A DNA stretch of 64,000 bases from Pedobacter psychrotolerans (GCF_004340665.1 NZ_SLWO01000001.1:374450-438449); one strand, 5' to 3'; positions 1-9,225 are shown, counted from the first letter of the stretch. Numbers and translations are program-made. Notes: generated from the letters alone by a model not told the origin.

Positions 1-190
1 TTTTAAAGTTTTCATGATTATTATAAACAAAAATAACAATAAAATATGCTGAATTGATCTTTGTTAGATAAAAAATTATAGTTGAGGTTAATTTTGCATA
101 CATATTGGAAAATATGGTTTCTTTTCTGCTTTTAAAAGCACAGTAATTTAGCAGTATAAATTAATTGTTAACGCTTAAAGCTATTTAATT

Positions 191-784
191 ATGAAAAAGT
201 TCTTACAAATCGGGTTAATCGCAGTATTGTTTTTAACCGCTAATGGTGTTTATGCAAAAGATGGTGATTTCACTTTGAAGGTTAAAGATGATAAGGAAAA
301 ATCAATTCGCTTCTCTTTTGAAGGTAATGAAGATGTTAACCTCTCTATTATTGGGAATAACAATGAAGTTTTGTTTCAGGAGAATATCCAGGCAAAAACG
401 GCTACCAGCAAACTTTATGATTTAAATGCATTACCTGATGGAAAGTATACTGTTAGAATAGAATCAGATACCAAACTGGCTAATTATAAAGTTGGAATTT
501 ATAATGGTAAAGCAACTGTTTCTGAGCCGGTATTTTCAGATTTGTTTCATCCATTAATCAAAAAAGAGGGAGACTTTATTGTTCTTAAAGTTGAAAATGA
601 AGAAGGTAACCCTATTGAAGTTCAGGTAATGAACGAATATAACGACAACGTTTATACAGAGGTTTTTAAAAATAAATCTGTATTACAACGGAAGTTTAAT
701 ATCAGCAAAACGGATTCTGAGTCGCTTACCTTTGTCATTAATGTCAAAGGCAAACAGTTCTCTAAAACGATAGAATTATATTAA
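191..784 (+). CDS. secreted protein of unknown function
   Basis: A 197-residue protein with a clear Sec signal peptide: basic MKK start, hydrophobic stretch to about residue 19, and a likely cut after GVYA (residue 22). The mature part is rich in alternating polar and hydrophobic residues, with a LPDGKYTVRIE stretch near residue 80, which suggests two beta-sandwich repeats of the kind common in exported Bacteroidota proteins. No catalytic motif is visible. It stands alone, ends just before a strong terminator (809-838), and is separated from the ribosomal operon downstream. I do not recognise the family; export to the periplasm or cell surface is the only role I infer. Confidence 0.75.
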   Translation: MKKFLQIGLIAVLFLTANGVYAKDGDFTLKVKDDKEKSIRFSFEGNEDVNLSIIGNNNEVLFQENIQAKTATSKLYDLNALPDGKYTVRIESDTKLANYKVGIYNGKATVSEPVFSDLFHPLIKKEGDFIVLKVENEEGNPIEVQVMNEYNDNVYTEVFKNKSVLQRKFNISKTDSESLTFVINVKGKQFSKTIELY

Positions 785-808
785 GGTTAAATATTGCTAA
801 TTGATAAA

Positions 809-838
809 GAGATCACTGTTATGGTGATCTCTTTTTTT
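809..838 (+). terminator. intrinsic terminator of the secreted-protein gene
   Basis: An 8-bp perfect stem GAGATCAC/GTGATCTC (809-816 with 824-831) with a 7-base loop, followed by seven T. It lies 25 bases after the stop codon. Confidence 0.85.
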
Positions 839-992
839 ATTTACATTGAGTTTTTGTTTTTTTTTAAACCACCTGAGGTATGTTAGGTATTTATGCCAGG
901 TATTATTATTGAGGGTTTTTAAATATGTCCTATGTTCTTTAGTCTTTAAGCTTTCCACTTAGTCTTTCTGCTTTAGTCTTTTTAATTAAAGC

Positions 993-1023
993 TTTGATTT
1001 TTAGAAATATATTGTTACTTTTG
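993..1023 (+). promoter_or_regulatory. promoter of the rpsF operon
   Basis: A textbook Bacteroidota promoter: -33 TTTG at 993-996, 19-base spacer, and -7 TACTTTTG at 1016-1023, matching TAnnTTTG. The leader to the rpsF ATG is about 45 bases. Confidence 0.8.
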
Positions 1024-1073
1024 CATCCCCGTAATATACCTCGGGATTAAATTTAAAAACATAATTTATAACA

Positions 1074-1430
1074 ATGAATCAGTACGAAACTGTTATCGTT
1101 CTAACCCCATTGTTATCTGAAGAGGCTGCAAAAGAGGCATTAGCTAAATTTAAAGCAGTTCTTACTGATAACGGTGCCGAAATTATCCAAGAGGATAATT
1201 GGGGTTTGAGAAAATTAGCGTATCCAATTGAGAAAAAATCAAATGGATTCTTCAACTTAACTGAATATAAAGCTTCAGGTGATTTGATCGCAAAATTAGA
1301 GCTTCAATTAAAACGCGATGAGCGTGTGTTACGTTTCTTAACTATCCGTTTAGACAAACACGCGGTTGCTTACAATGAGAAAAAGCGTAGTGGTGCTTTT
1401 AACAAAAAAACTAAGGAGGTTGCAGCGTAA
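1074..1430 (+). CDS. rpsF: 30S ribosomal protein S6
   Basis: A 118-residue protein with the S6 ferredoxin-like fold: the opening [14 protein letters not shown] strand and helix, the central [16 protein letters not shown] block, and [12 protein letters not shown] near residue 88. S6 binds the central domain of 16S rRNA together with S18, whose gene follows with a one-base overlap. The Lys-rich C-terminal tail is typical of Bacteroidota. It is first gene of rpsF-rpsR-rplI, read from the promoter at 993-1023. Confidence 0.97.
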   Translation: MNQYETVIVLTPLLSEEAAKEALAKFKAVLTDNGAEIIQEDNWGLRKLAYPIEKKSNGFFNLTEYKASGDLIAKLELQLKRDERVLRFLTIRLDKHAVAYNEKKRSGAFNKKTKEVAA

Positions 1431-1693
1431 TGGCAAGAGAACAAATTCAATACGTAACAGCCCCTAAAGTAGAGGATAACCGTAAAAAATATTGCCGTTT
1501 TAAGAAAAACGGAATTAAATACATTGATTACAAGGATGCAAACTTCTTGTTGAAATTTATTAACGATCAAGGTAAATTATTACCACGCCGTTTAACTGGT
1601 ACTTCGTTAAAATTCCAACGTAAAGTGGCTCAGGCAGTTAAACGTGCCCGTCACATCGGTTTGTTACCTTTCGTTGCAGATCAATTAAAATAG
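1430..1693 (+). CDS. rpsR: 30S ribosomal protein S18
   Basis: An 87-residue basic protein. The family core is visible: [18 protein letters not shown], then [20 protein letters not shown] and [11 protein letters not shown]. It binds 16S rRNA as a partner of S6. Its ATG overlaps the rpsF stop by one base (TAATG), so the two are likely translated by coupling. A GGAGG-like stretch before the start (AAGGAGGTTGC) is one of the few Shine-Dalgarno-like sites in the window. Confidence 0.97.
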   Translation: MAREQIQYVTAPKVEDNRKKYCRFKKNGIKYIDYKDANFLLKFINDQGKLLPRRLTGTSLKFQRKVAQAVKRARHIGLLPFVADQLK

Positions 1694-1706
1694 GAGGCTC
1701 AGAGAT

Positions 1707-2150
1707 ATGGAAATTATTTTAAAACAAGATATTAAAGGCCTTGGTGAGAAAGATGATGTAGTTAACGTAAAACCAGGTTATGGTCGTAACTATTTAATCC
1801 CTCAAGGATTTGGAGCATTGGCTACCGTTTCTGCTAAAAAAGTTTTAGCTGAGAACTTAAAGCAAGCTGCATTTAAACAAGATAAAATTAAGAAAGATGC
1901 TGAAGGTATCGCTGAGCGTTTAACATCTGTTAAACTTTCTATCGGTGCAAAAGCTGGCGAAAGCGGAAAAATCTTTGGAGCGGTTAACACGATCCAGATT
2001 GCTGAAGCATTAAAATCTCAAGGTTTTGATGTAGATCGTCGTCGTATTACTTTTGAAACTGAACCAAAATTTGTTGGCGAGTATGTTGCTAACTTAAACT
2101 TACACAAAGAAGTTAAAGTTCAGGTTCCTTTTGAAGTAATCGCTGAATAA
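1707..2150 (+). CDS. rplI: 50S ribosomal protein L9
   Basis: A 147-residue protein with the L9 N-terminal RNA-binding motif: MEIILKQDIKGLGEKDDVV, then VKPGYGRNYLIPQGFGALAT. A long connecting helix (residues about 40-75) leads to the C-terminal domain with SGKIFGAVNTIQIAEAL. L9 binds 23S rRNA near the L1 stalk and helps keep the reading frame. It starts 13 bases after rpsR, preceded by TAGGAGG, and ends the operon before a strong terminator. Confidence 0.97.
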   Translation: MEIILKQDIKGLGEKDDVVNVKPGYGRNYLIPQGFGALATVSAKKVLAENLKQAAFKQDKIKKDAEGIAERLTSVKLSIGAKAGESGKIFGAVNTIQIAEALKSQGFDVDRRRITFETEPKFVGEYVANLNLHKEVKVQVPFEVIAE

Positions 2151-2173
2151 GCATTTCTTTATAGAAATTATAA

Positions 2174-2210
2174 AAATGCCTTTTGATGCAAATCAAAAGG
2201 CATTTTTTTT
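2174..2210 (+). terminator. terminator of rpsF-rpsR-rplI
   Basis: A long hairpin AAATGCCTTTTGAT / ATCAAAAGGCATTT with a four-base loop and a run of eight T, 25 bases after the rplI stop. Confidence 0.9.
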
Positions 2211-2253
2211 ATATTAGAATATTAAAAAACTATAAAACTATTATTTGGTTGTA

Positions 2254-2301
2254 CCTAACCACCTAACCACCTAACCACCTAACCACCTAACCACCTAACC
2301 A
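2254..2301. repeat. six tandem copies of CCTAACCA
   Basis: Six perfect copies of the 8-mer CCTAACCA lie directly next to the stop codon of the minus-strand SDR gene. Read in the coding direction the tract is TGGTTAGG repeats. Similar GGTTAG-rich tracts follow the stop codons at 31593 and 38061. Confidence 0.9.
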
Positions 2302-2305
2302 CTAT

Positions 2306-3004
2306 TTATCCTTTAGGCGTAGTTGGCCTGATTTCAATTTTGCTCGGTAATGTTCTTGCTGGCATCGCTAATAAATCTACAATCAATTTACCCATGTCTT
2401 CTGGTTGGATTTTCCAGGCATCGCTTTCGGCGTCAGGACTATGATCGTTAAAATGAGTGGCTACAGAACCTGGCATGATGGTACTCACCTTCACTCCGTA
2501 TTTTCTAAGGTCAAGCATTACTGATTGTGTAAAGCCTGTTAAACCAAATTTACTGGCATTGTAAGCAGCACCTCCTGCAAAGAAGTTGGTTCCAGCTAAA
2601 CTTGAAATGGTAAAGATATAACCCTGATTTTTCTTAATTTCATCAACACTAGCTTTAATGCTATAGAAAACACCGGTCAGATTGGTATCAATGATATCAT
2701 TCCATTGTTCAATATCAATTTCGTCTATAGGAGCAAAGGCACCTACGCCAGCATTGGCAATTAGAATATCAAGCTGACCCCATTTTTCAACCACTAAATT
2801 AACAGCTCCTTGCTGCGACTGGAAATTTTTCACATCAGCTTCAATAGCTAAAACATCTCCATAGGCAACCAATTGTGATGCAGCTTGGTTCGCACTGTCT
2901 ATTGTTCTGCTGGTAATGGCTACTTTATAGCCACTTTTTAAGAGTGATTCGGCAATGCCAAATCCAATCCCTTTACTTCCTCCTGTTATTAATGCTACTT
3001 TCAT
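2306..3004 (-). CDS. SDR family NAD(P)-dependent oxidoreductase
   Basis: A 232-residue classical short-chain dehydrogenase/reductase. The N-terminal Rossmann motif TGGSKGIGFG (residues 7-16) is of the TGxxxGxG type, NAG is at about residue 83, the catalytic Ser sits in ISSLAG and the YxxxK pair in YNASK. The substrate cannot be read from sequence; closest in style are 3-ketoacyl-ACP reductase-like or sepiapterin reductase-like SDRs. It lies on the minus strand, converges on rplI, and has its own low-complexity 3' flank. Confidence 0.9.
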   Translation of the reverse strand: MKVALITGGSKGIGFGIAESLLKSGYKVAITSRTIDSANQAASQLVAYGDVLAIEADVKNFQSQQGAVNLVVEKWGQLDILIANAGVGAFAPIDEIDIEQWNDIIDTNLTGVFYSIKASVDEIKKNQGYIFTISSLAGTNFFAGGAAYNASKFGLTGFTQSVMLDLRKYGVKVSTIMPGSVATHFNDHSPDAESDAWKIQPEDMGKLIVDLLAMPARTLPSKIEIRPTTPKG

Positions 3005-3046
3005 ATCTTATTAACGTAATCAGGTATAAAATGTTTATGTCAAATT

Positions 3047-3829
3047 TTAAAGTTTTTTAATAAAGATATCTTTAAAATCAACAGGCTGGCCCTCACTTTG
3101 CAACGCTATAAAACCATTTTTAAGCGCTTTTCCATCAATTTTTATTTTAGAATCGTATCCATTAGCCACTCCACCACCAATGTGGGGTTTGCTGTATTGT
3201 AAAACAGTATCGCCGTTAATGATGTGCTTAATCAGGGAATCACCCAATACAATTAGTTCTGCGGAAACCCATTGGTCGCCATCATATGTTTTTGATTTTG
3301 AATCAAGGCAGTGTTCAGGATATAACTTTCCCTGATAAAAAATTTCAGTTCCTGGAGAACACATATTCCCGGTAGGGCGGGGTCTTCCATCACTTAAACC
3401 CCCTAGAAATTGCATCTCAATGGAGATTGGCCAATCCTGCTCTTTAGGCATTGTTTTAGGATCCTGACTATGGAACATGACGCCGCTGTTTCTTAAGGTA
3501 TAACTCGGTGCACCCTTTTGTAATTGGCCTACAAAGCGATATTTCAATTTTAAATGGTAACTGGAGAAGGGTGTTTTGTAGTACAGGTGGCCAAACTGAT
3601 CATTGAAATCTCCGTATTGATCATAACTTACCCGAATCATCCCATCTTCAACCCTAAAAGTGTTACCATAATTTTCATTATAATCATGATGATGGATTTT
3701 TACATTCCAATCTTTAATGTCTTTCCCGTTGAAGAGTGGAGTCCATTCATTTTGGGGAGGCATTTGGTTGCGGCTGGTTGAGCATCCTGCTAATATGATC
3801 AATAGGGTAAGATAGGTTAGATTTTTCAT
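3047..3829 (-). CDS. DUF1080 (3-keto-disaccharide hydrolase-like) lipoprotein
   Basis: A 260-residue lipoprotein: signal peptide with lipobox LAGC (Cys at residue 16), then the family signature WTPLFNGKDIKDWNVK. The beta-jelly-roll shows YHLKLKYRF, NSGVMFHS and GFIALQSEGQPVDFKDIFI, the usual DUF1080 ending. Members hydrolyse 3-keto-glycosides or bind glycans in Bacteroidota and Planctomycetota; the actual substrate here is unknown. It is upstream of the SDR gene on the same strand (42 bases apart), so the two may be cotranscribed. Confidence 0.9.
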   Translation of the reverse strand: MKNLTYLTLLIILAGCSTSRNQMPPQNEWTPLFNGKDIKDWNVKIHHHDYNENYGNTFRVEDGMIRVSYDQYGDFNDQFGHLYYKTPFSSYHLKLKYRFVGQLQKGAPSYTLRNSGVMFHSQDPKTMPKEQDWPISIEMQFLGGLSDGRPRPTGNMCSPGTEIFYQGKLYPEHCLDSKSKTYDGDQWVSAELIVLGDSLIKHIINGDTVLQYSKPHIGGGVANGYDSKIKIDGKALKNGFIALQSEGQPVDFKDIFIKKL

Positions 3830-3918
3830 TCGGATGATTTTAAGGCAAAATACAAAAAACGTTACAAGTGTTTGCAGTCTTTACAACTGTTGTACTACAT
3901 AACCACATTAATTTCTCA

Positions 3919-3930
3919 TACCTTTGTGCC
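3919..3930 (+). promoter_or_regulatory. -7 box abutting mtgA, possible leaderless start
   Basis: TACCTTTG at 3919-3926 fits TAnnTTTG exactly and ends only four bases before the mtgA ATG at 3931. Transcription would begin at or beside the start codon. No good -33 TTTG was seen at the usual distance. Confidence 0.5.
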
Positions 3931-4653
3931 ATGTCCAAAAAAAGACCTTCTAAATCAAACTCCAAAACTCCATTATCAAAGAAAATCATTAGCATTGTCA
4001 GTAAAGTTTTTCTTTATTTTTTATTTGTTTCTATCATTTGGGTAATCGCTTATCGCTTTATTAATCCACCTTTAACGCTACTGATGGCTCTTCGCAACAT
4101 CGAACGGAAGGCTGATGGAAAATCATTTAAAACCGAAAAAAAATGGGTTGATTTTAAGGACATGTCTAATAATATGAAGCGGGCGGCAGTTTCTGCAGAA
4201 GATCAGCTTTTTTTACAACATATTGGTTTTGATATGAAAGCAATTGAAAAAGCTTTCGCCAGCAACGCCAAAGGTAAGAAGGTTAAAGGTGGAAGTACAA
4301 TTTCACAGCAAACAGCCAAAAACGTTTTTCTATGGCCTGGAAGATCGTGGATTAGAAAGGGTTTCGAGGCTTATTTTACATTGCTTATTGAAATTTTTTG
4401 GAGCAAGGAGCGGATTTTAGAAGTGTACCTTAACGTGATTGAAATGGGAGATGGAATTTATGGTGCAGAGGCAGCAGCACAGGAATATTATGGTAAATCC
4501 TGCGTAAAGTTAACAAAAAAGCAGGCTGCCTTGATTGCCGCATGTTTCCCAAATCCAAGAAGATGGACACCCAAAAATGCAACACCCTATATCAGGCATC
4601 GCCAATATCTGATCTTAAGAAATATGAACAGATTAGGCCCGTTGGATTTTTAA
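3931..4653 (+). CDS. mtgA: monofunctional peptidoglycan glycosyltransferase
   Basis: A 240-residue family GT51 enzyme that polymerises lipid II into glycan strands. After a basic N-terminus there is one membrane segment (residues 22-43), then the family motifs: AEDQLFLQHIGFD with the catalytic Glu near residue 90, GGSTISQQTAKN, SKERILEVYLN and GIYGAEAAAQEYYGK. There is no transpeptidase domain and the length fits MtgA. I chose the ATG at 3931 rather than the in-frame start at 3868 because the upstream part is unconserved in style and contains the -7 box. The gene is divergent from the DUF1080 lipoprotein. Confidence 0.93.
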   Translation: MSKKRPSKSNSKTPLSKKIISIVSKVFLYFLFVSIIWVIAYRFINPPLTLLMALRNIERKADGKSFKTEKKWVDFKDMSNNMKRAAVSAEDQLFLQHIGFDMKAIEKAFASNAKGKKVKGGSTISQQTAKNVFLWPGRSWIRKGFEAYFTLLIEIFWSKERILEVYLNVIEMGDGIYGAEAAAQEYYGKSCVKLTKKQAALIAACFPNPRRWTPKNATPYIRHRQYLILRNMNRLGPLDF

Positions 4654-4744
4654 TTATTAATTCTAGATCAACAGTTATTATTAGCACTTGCCTATAAACA
4701 TTAAGGGGAAAACTCTCGACTCCGGACTAAAGACTCCTAACTGA

Positions 4745-7165
4745 TTAATCATGATCCCTATTCCATCTAATTTTTATTCCACCCTTTTCGTCATCAATGG
4801 CTTTCAGGTGAAGCACAATTCCTTTCATCCTGGCCTCACGTTTTTCCTGGCGGGTTAAGTTTTCATCACCTTTAGGGTTTCTTAATGGAATATCCATTTC
4901 AACATTAGTTCCTGCACCTAGGGCATAAATGCCTTTAACATTAAAATTCATCGCACTGGAATTGATCTGCATCGGACTAATCTCTATCTTATCTCCTTTG
5001 ATATTAAGTGTGCCATCTAGTTTTTTGATTTCAACATTAGAAAGATTTCTATTGGCAAACGCGAATTTACCCACATTTACCATCGGCTCAAAATTCACTA
5101 ATGCGGCATTATTGAGATTAAAGATTACTTTTCCATTTATAGACCGTGGAATGATTTTGCCTGTATGTGATATTCTGCCTGATATATCAACTAAAGAGGA
5201 TAAATAACCTTTTAGATTTTTATTCGTAATGGTATTCTGTCCGAAATTATCAAAAGAATAAAAGAAATCCTTCACGCTTACATGACTCACTTTAGAATTG
5301 ATTTTAAAGAGATTTGAACCAGTTTGTTGTATAATGCTTCCGTTTAATGACAGTGTTCCACCGGCATGTTCTACACTTATTTTGTTGAAGAATATACCAT
5401 CGCCACGAAGTGAAATATCCGCCGCAAGATTTTTCGCCAGAAATTTATCATAAATTGCCTTACCCACAGTAAGGTTGATATTCATTTTAGAAACCTCAAG
5501 CACGTTGCTTAGTTGTTTTGATGCCGTTTTCATTGAATTACCAGATGCGGTTTTCTTTTTAGTGCTTCTAGGGCCTAAAAATGGCATAAACTCATTCAGG
5601 TAGAGTTGTGGGCTGTGCATTTTAAGATTGACTAAAATTTTGTCCGGATCATAATAATATAAATTCGCAAAATTAGCGATACTGCAACTCACATTTAGTT
5701 CGCTTTTGCCAAGTTGAAAATGTCCATCCTGTATGGAAAGATCGTTCTGATTAAAAATAATATTGAGCGCACTCTTTACCAGATGCAGCTTGCGCGGAAG
5801 GTATGTGATATCTGCATTGGCAATTCTGATTCCCCCGGAAATAACTGGTTTTGTAAAGCGGAAATTGTCAATATCTGCCTGGCAATAAAGCCTTAAATCT
5901 GCAGTTCCGGCTTTGAATTCGAAATCTTGTGTACTTAATGAATTATTTAGATTAGTAAGTGGAAACTGGGAAGTTACCAGTCCTGTGGCAATAGGTCTGG
6001 CGAGGTTATTTACTGTAAATGTATCGATCTTGATGGGGGCATTAAAATACTTGGCTGTTAATTTGCGAAATTTTATCACAGAATTTTCATCACCAATAAT
6101 TCCTCCAGCTGTATCCTGATTTGTAAAAGAACCATCAAAGTTGGCAGCTGTTAATTTTCCTGCCGGAATAGAAAGAATATTATCCCGAACTTTGATGCCC
6201 ACCCGAATTAATGGATCTCCGAACTTCCCCGAGCCATCATCAATAATATTTCCTTGAATATCAATAGGCTTTTCTATCCCGAATTTTAAAAGCTTGGAAG
6301 AGATATTAGGAGACAACAACAAAGCTACATCTCTAAATAATATTTGATCTACAGCGATGCTAATGGCAAAAGCAGATTTACCAAGATCTATTTTTGCACC
6401 AATTTTAAAAGGGTGGCCCCCAATGTTTAAGGTTTCAGGATCCAGAATCACGGCATCTAGTTTTCTGCTATAATGAGCAGATAAAGTGCCTTCTAAAGAT
6501 TTACCTTTTAAGAAACTACCTTTTCTGGTATTGAAGGCGAAATTATTAACTTGGGTTTTAAGTTTTATATTCCCTGTCCAGCCACTATCCGGATACTGCA
6601 TTCTACCCTGAATTTGGTCAATATTAAAATTAAATAACTTGAAGCGTTTTTTATTGTCAAGGATTAAACTTACACGGTTAAAGTCGATTTTCTTCACTTC
6701 AAGTGCTGAAGATTTAGGTGCTGATTTTTTGTCTTCCGTTTTGGGTTTGCTTTTAAATATGCTGGTATTGCTGTATCCGGTAGAATCTGTATAAATGTAT
6801 ACGGCGGCATCATTTATCGCAATTCGATTGATATTTACATTGCCAACAATCAGAGAAAGTATATTCAGGGAAACGTTAATTTCTTTGGCTTTAAGCAAAT
6901 CGTGTTTGTGCTGTGCCCAAAGGCTATCTCTTAGCAAAACATCATTTAGGGAAACAGAAACGCCTGGGAAGCTTTTTAATAGCGTAGGTACCATGCTGCC
7001 AGCTGTGATTTGCCCGTTTAAATTTTTATTGAGCTGAGCTAATATGGATGATAGTATTTCTTTCTTATTGCGACTAATATAAAAAGCACCAGCAAGCCAG
7101 GTTAAAATAATCAGAATAATAATTGCAGAAAGTATTTTTAAGGAAATTTTGAGCCAGCGCTTCAT
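4745..7165 (-). CDS. AsmA-like outer-membrane biogenesis protein
   Basis: An 806-residue protein with one N-terminal membrane segment (residues 8-30) followed by a very long beta-rich region. The opening block of the AsmA fold is visible (NLNGQITAGSMVPTLLKSFPGVSVSLNDV, with LRD next), and the C-terminal part has LKGYLSSLVDISGRIS and VNVGKFAFANRNL, which fits the AsmA/DUF748 type of repeating beta-groove proteins. Relatives (AsmA, TamB, YhdP) bridge the inner and outer membranes and move lipids or help outer-membrane assembly. That role is inferred from the family. The gene stands alone on the minus strand. Confidence 0.85.
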   Translation of the reverse strand: MKRWLKISLKILSAIIILIILTWLAGAFYISRNKKEILSSILAQLNKNLNGQITAGSMVPTLLKSFPGVSVSLNDVLLRDSLWAQHKHDLLKAKEINVSLNILSLIVGNVNINRIAINDAAVYIYTDSTGYSNTSIFKSKPKTEDKKSAPKSSALEVKKIDFNRVSLILDNKKRFKLFNFNIDQIQGRMQYPDSGWTGNIKLKTQVNNFAFNTRKGSFLKGKSLEGTLSAHYSRKLDAVILDPETLNIGGHPFKIGAKIDLGKSAFAISIAVDQILFRDVALLLSPNISSKLLKFGIEKPIDIQGNIIDDGSGKFGDPLIRVGIKVRDNILSIPAGKLTAANFDGSFTNQDTAGGIIGDENSVIKFRKLTAKYFNAPIKIDTFTVNNLARPIATGLVTSQFPLTNLNNSLSTQDFEFKAGTADLRLYCQADIDNFRFTKPVISGGIRIANADITYLPRKLHLVKSALNIIFNQNDLSIQDGHFQLGKSELNVSCSIANFANLYYYDPDKILVNLKMHSPQLYLNEFMPFLGPRSTKKKTASGNSMKTASKQLSNVLEVSKMNINLTVGKAIYDKFLAKNLAADISLRGDGIFFNKISVEHAGGTLSLNGSIIQQTGSNLFKINSKVSHVSVKDFFYSFDNFGQNTITNKNLKGYLSSLVDISGRISHTGKIIPRSINGKVIFNLNNAALVNFEPMVNVGKFAFANRNLSNVEIKKLDGTLNIKGDKIEISPMQINSSAMNFNVKGIYALGAGTNVEMDIPLRNPKGDENLTRQEKREARMKGIVLHLKAIDDEKGGIKIRWNRDHD

Positions 7166-7289
7166 AAACAGGATTTGATTATAGCAATATAATGCTTTTT
7201 TGATCTAATTGTTTTAAGCTTAACCAAAAATAACAAATGTCAGGATTAAAGCGTAGCCGCCAAACCTGATTTACAAAAATCCTATTAAA

Positions 7290-7769
7290 CTATAATAAGT
7301 GTGAAAATACAGTGGAGTGCCAACTATCTTTAAAAGGAACTTCCCATTTAGATTCCAGATCAGCCAATGTTTGCACCATGTTATTGAAAACAATTGTATC
7401 CTGTGTAATTTGTTTGATGTTTACAAGAGTTTCAAAATCCTCTTTGCCTTGAACCTTCACTTCGTCGCCCAATTTATAGGCAATGTTAAAACGGTTAAAC
7501 AGGTCTACATGATATTCCTGCTCAATTTCCTTAATCAACCTTACAGAGCTATCAATAGAGCAGCCGGTAACGCCAGCCTGACTTTCATCTACCGTTAAAA
7601 TAATAAAATAATCATAGCGAATTTCTGCCTTTGCCAATAACTCATTTCCATGCGCTTTCCATTGGCTGCTAAATGTGGCTAACTTATTTAATATCGCCGT
7701 TTCTTCAGTAGCGGTAAATTTACGATCGCTTTGATAGATCCAGACTCTTGATTGTGGAGAAAAACTCAT
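7290..7769 (-). CDS. conserved Bacteroidota protein, often misnamed ABC transporter ATPase
   Basis: A 159-residue cytoplasmic protein beginning MSFSPQSRVWIYQSDRKFT. The pattern SRVWIYQSxRxF followed by WxAHGxxL is shared by a widespread Bacteroidota family that databases tend to call ABC transporter ATPase. No Walker A, Walker B or signature motif is present, so I do not accept that name. The ATG at 7769 is preferred over a TTG two codons upstream, because a TAnnTTTG box (7773-7780) runs into it. Function unknown. Confidence 0.8.
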   Translation of the reverse strand: MSFSPQSRVWIYQSDRKFTATEETAILNKLATFSSQWKAHGNELLAKAEIRYDYFIILTVDESQAGVTGCSIDSSVRLIKEIEQEYHVDLFNRFNIAYKLGDEVKVQGKEDFETLVNIKQITQDTIVFNNMVQTLADLESKWEVPFKDSWHSTVFSHLL

Positions 7770-7772
7770 ATG

Positions 7773-7780
7773 CAAATTTA
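7773..7780 (-). promoter_or_regulatory. -7 box three bases before an ATG, possible leaderless start
   Basis: Read on the minus strand this is TAAATTTG, an exact TAnnTTTG. Only three bases separate it from the ATG at 7769. Confidence 0.5.
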
Positions 7781-7819
7781 TAATTTTAATTAATTTAGTT
7801 TACCCTAAATCATCCCCTT

Positions 7820-8284
7820 ATGAAAAAGTTTACACTGTGCTTGAAAATAAGCTTTATTTCAGCTGTAGCAGCGTTATTATTCGCTTTTTCAGATCCGGAA
7901 TCCATAGAGCAGTATGTTGGTTATTTGCAGAAATCCTTTACTGAACACTATGATATCAGCCAGGAAGCCAAACAAATTAAACGCTACGAACTCAATATTA
8001 CTAACAATGGCTTTTGTCGTTACAAAAGATATTTTAATAACGGTAAAACTGAATATTTCGCATTTAAGTTAGCAAAATTTAAAGATATGGAATATGAAGG
8101 TACTACTGCTGTTGGTCGACTCTATTTACGAACCAAGGGCGATGATGTCATTGTCCAAACCTATAATGACAGGGGAGGAGATGTGGATTCGATGGCTACT
8201 CAGGTAATTATTCCGCTTAAAAATATAGAGGCTGAGGATTTAAATTTTATCAGAGAAAACCTGACTAAAATTTGCGGCTTATAA
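7820..8284 (+). CDS. exported small protein of unknown function
   Basis: A 154-residue protein with an N-terminal hydrophobic signal (residues 8-23, MKKFTLCLKISF then AAALLFAFS). The mature part begins with a helix-like YVGYLQKSF and then has beta-like stretches (YELNITNNGFCRYKRYF, GRLYLRTKGDDVIVQTY). It contains two Cys but no enzyme motif that I recognise. It is divergent from the 159-residue protein at 7290 and is closed by a long hairpin that overlaps its own stop codon. Confidence 0.75.
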   Translation: MKKFTLCLKISFISAVAALLFAFSDPESIEQYVGYLQKSFTEHYDISQEAKQIKRYELNITNNGFCRYKRYFNNGKTEYFAFKLAKFKDMEYEGTTAVGRLYLRTKGDDVIVQTYNDRGGDVDSMATQVIIPLKNIEAEDLNFIRENLTKICGL

Positions 8285-8315
8285 CCCTGATAGGTTTTTA
8301 AAGCCTATCAGGGTT
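8283..8315. terminator. bidirectional hairpin between convergent genes
   Basis: A perfect 12-bp stem AACCCTGATAGG/CCTATCAGGGTT overlaps the stop codon of the upstream gene and lies 12 bases from the end of the convergent iron-sulfur gene. The T-run is weak, so it may act as a transcript-end stabiliser in both directions. Confidence 0.65.
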
Positions 8316-8327
8316 GAATATTTAACA

Positions 8328-9116
8328 TTAAAGACCGTTTGCCCTTGCTGTAATTTCGGCGATATCTAATACTTTAACTTCCTGTTCTTTATCTTTAAGC
8401 TTAATTCCATCACTTAACATGGTCATACAAAACGGACAGCCTGCAGCAATAAATTGCGGATTTGTTTCCAGAGCCTCTTCTATACGCTCCACATTAATGT
8501 CTTTTTTACCTTTTTCTGGTTCCTTAAACATTTGGGCACCACCTGCACCACAGCATAATCCATTGCTTTTGCAACGTTTCATTTCTACCAATTGTGCGTC
8601 TAATACTTCCAGTGCCTTCCTTGGCGCTTCGTAAACACCATTTCCTCGGCCTAAGTAACATGGATCATGGAAAGTGATTTTTTTACCTTTAAAACTCTCT
8701 CCACCTTCTGCCTTTAGTTTGCCGTCGTTAATTAAATCCTGAATCAATTGGGTATGGTGGATGACATCATAGCTTCCTCCCAGACCTGGATATTCATTTT
8801 TAATGGTGTTGAAACAGTGTGGGCAACCAGTAACAATTTTCTTAATGTTATAAGCATTTAAGACCTCAATGTTAGTCATGGCTTGCATTTGGAAAAGAAA
8901 TTCATTACCCGCACGTTTGGCAGGATCACCCGTGCAGCTTTCTTCAGTTCCTAAAACGGCATACTTTATACCTACATGATGCAGGATTTTACAAATGTCG
9001 CGGGTGATTTTTTGTGCCCGTTCATCGTAACTCCCAGCACATCCCACCCAAAATAATATTTCCGGTTCTTCACCTGCAGCCATTAGCTCGGCCATTGTAG
9101 GTACTTTAAATTCCAT
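8328..9116 (-). CDS. (Fe-S)-binding protein with two CCG domains
   Basis: A 262-residue protein made of two cysteine-rich CCG domains, as in heterodisulfide reductase HdrB, GlpC and LutA. Domain one has GCAGSYDER, ESC and GCPHCFN (residues 25-125); domain two has HDPCYLGRGN, LCCGAGGAQMF and GCPFCMTML (residues 145-240). Such domains bind an unusual 4Fe-4S cluster and take part in electron transfer. It follows the membrane iron-sulfur protein at 9226 on the same strand with a 109-base gap, so the two probably form one complex. The electron donor and acceptor are unknown. Confidence 0.9.
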   Translation of the reverse strand: MEFKVPTMAELMAAGEEPEILFWVGCAGSYDERAQKITRDICKILHHVGIKYAVLGTEESCTGDPAKRAGNEFLFQMQAMTNIEVLNAYNIKKIVTGCPHCFNTIKNEYPGLGGSYDVIHHTQLIQDLINDGKLKAEGGESFKGKKITFHDPCYLGRGNGVYEAPRKALEVLDAQLVEMKRCKSNGLCCGAGGAQMFKEPEKGKKDINVERIEEALETNPQFIAAGCPFCMTMLSDGIKLKDKEQEVKVLDIAEITARANGL

Positions 9117-9225
9117 CTTTTAAGTATCAAGTATTGGTAGCAGTTATTTAGTCTCAAGACTTGACTTACTACTCATGTGTTAAACTATTTATTTGAAGAG
9201 TTGACTCACAACTCCAGACTAAGGA

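Noticed and set aside
2254..2301. Telomere-like or chromosome-end repeat
   Set aside because: Six copies of an 8-mer inside a chromosome, next to a stop codon; nothing suggests a linear end.
4929..7037. Several plus-strand frames of 60-92 codons inside the AsmA-like gene
   Set aside because: They are antisense shadows with no start signal; the minus frame is continuous over 806 codons.
7290..7769. The usual database name ABC transporter ATPase
   Set aside because: Neither Walker motifs nor an ABC signature are present in the 159 residues.
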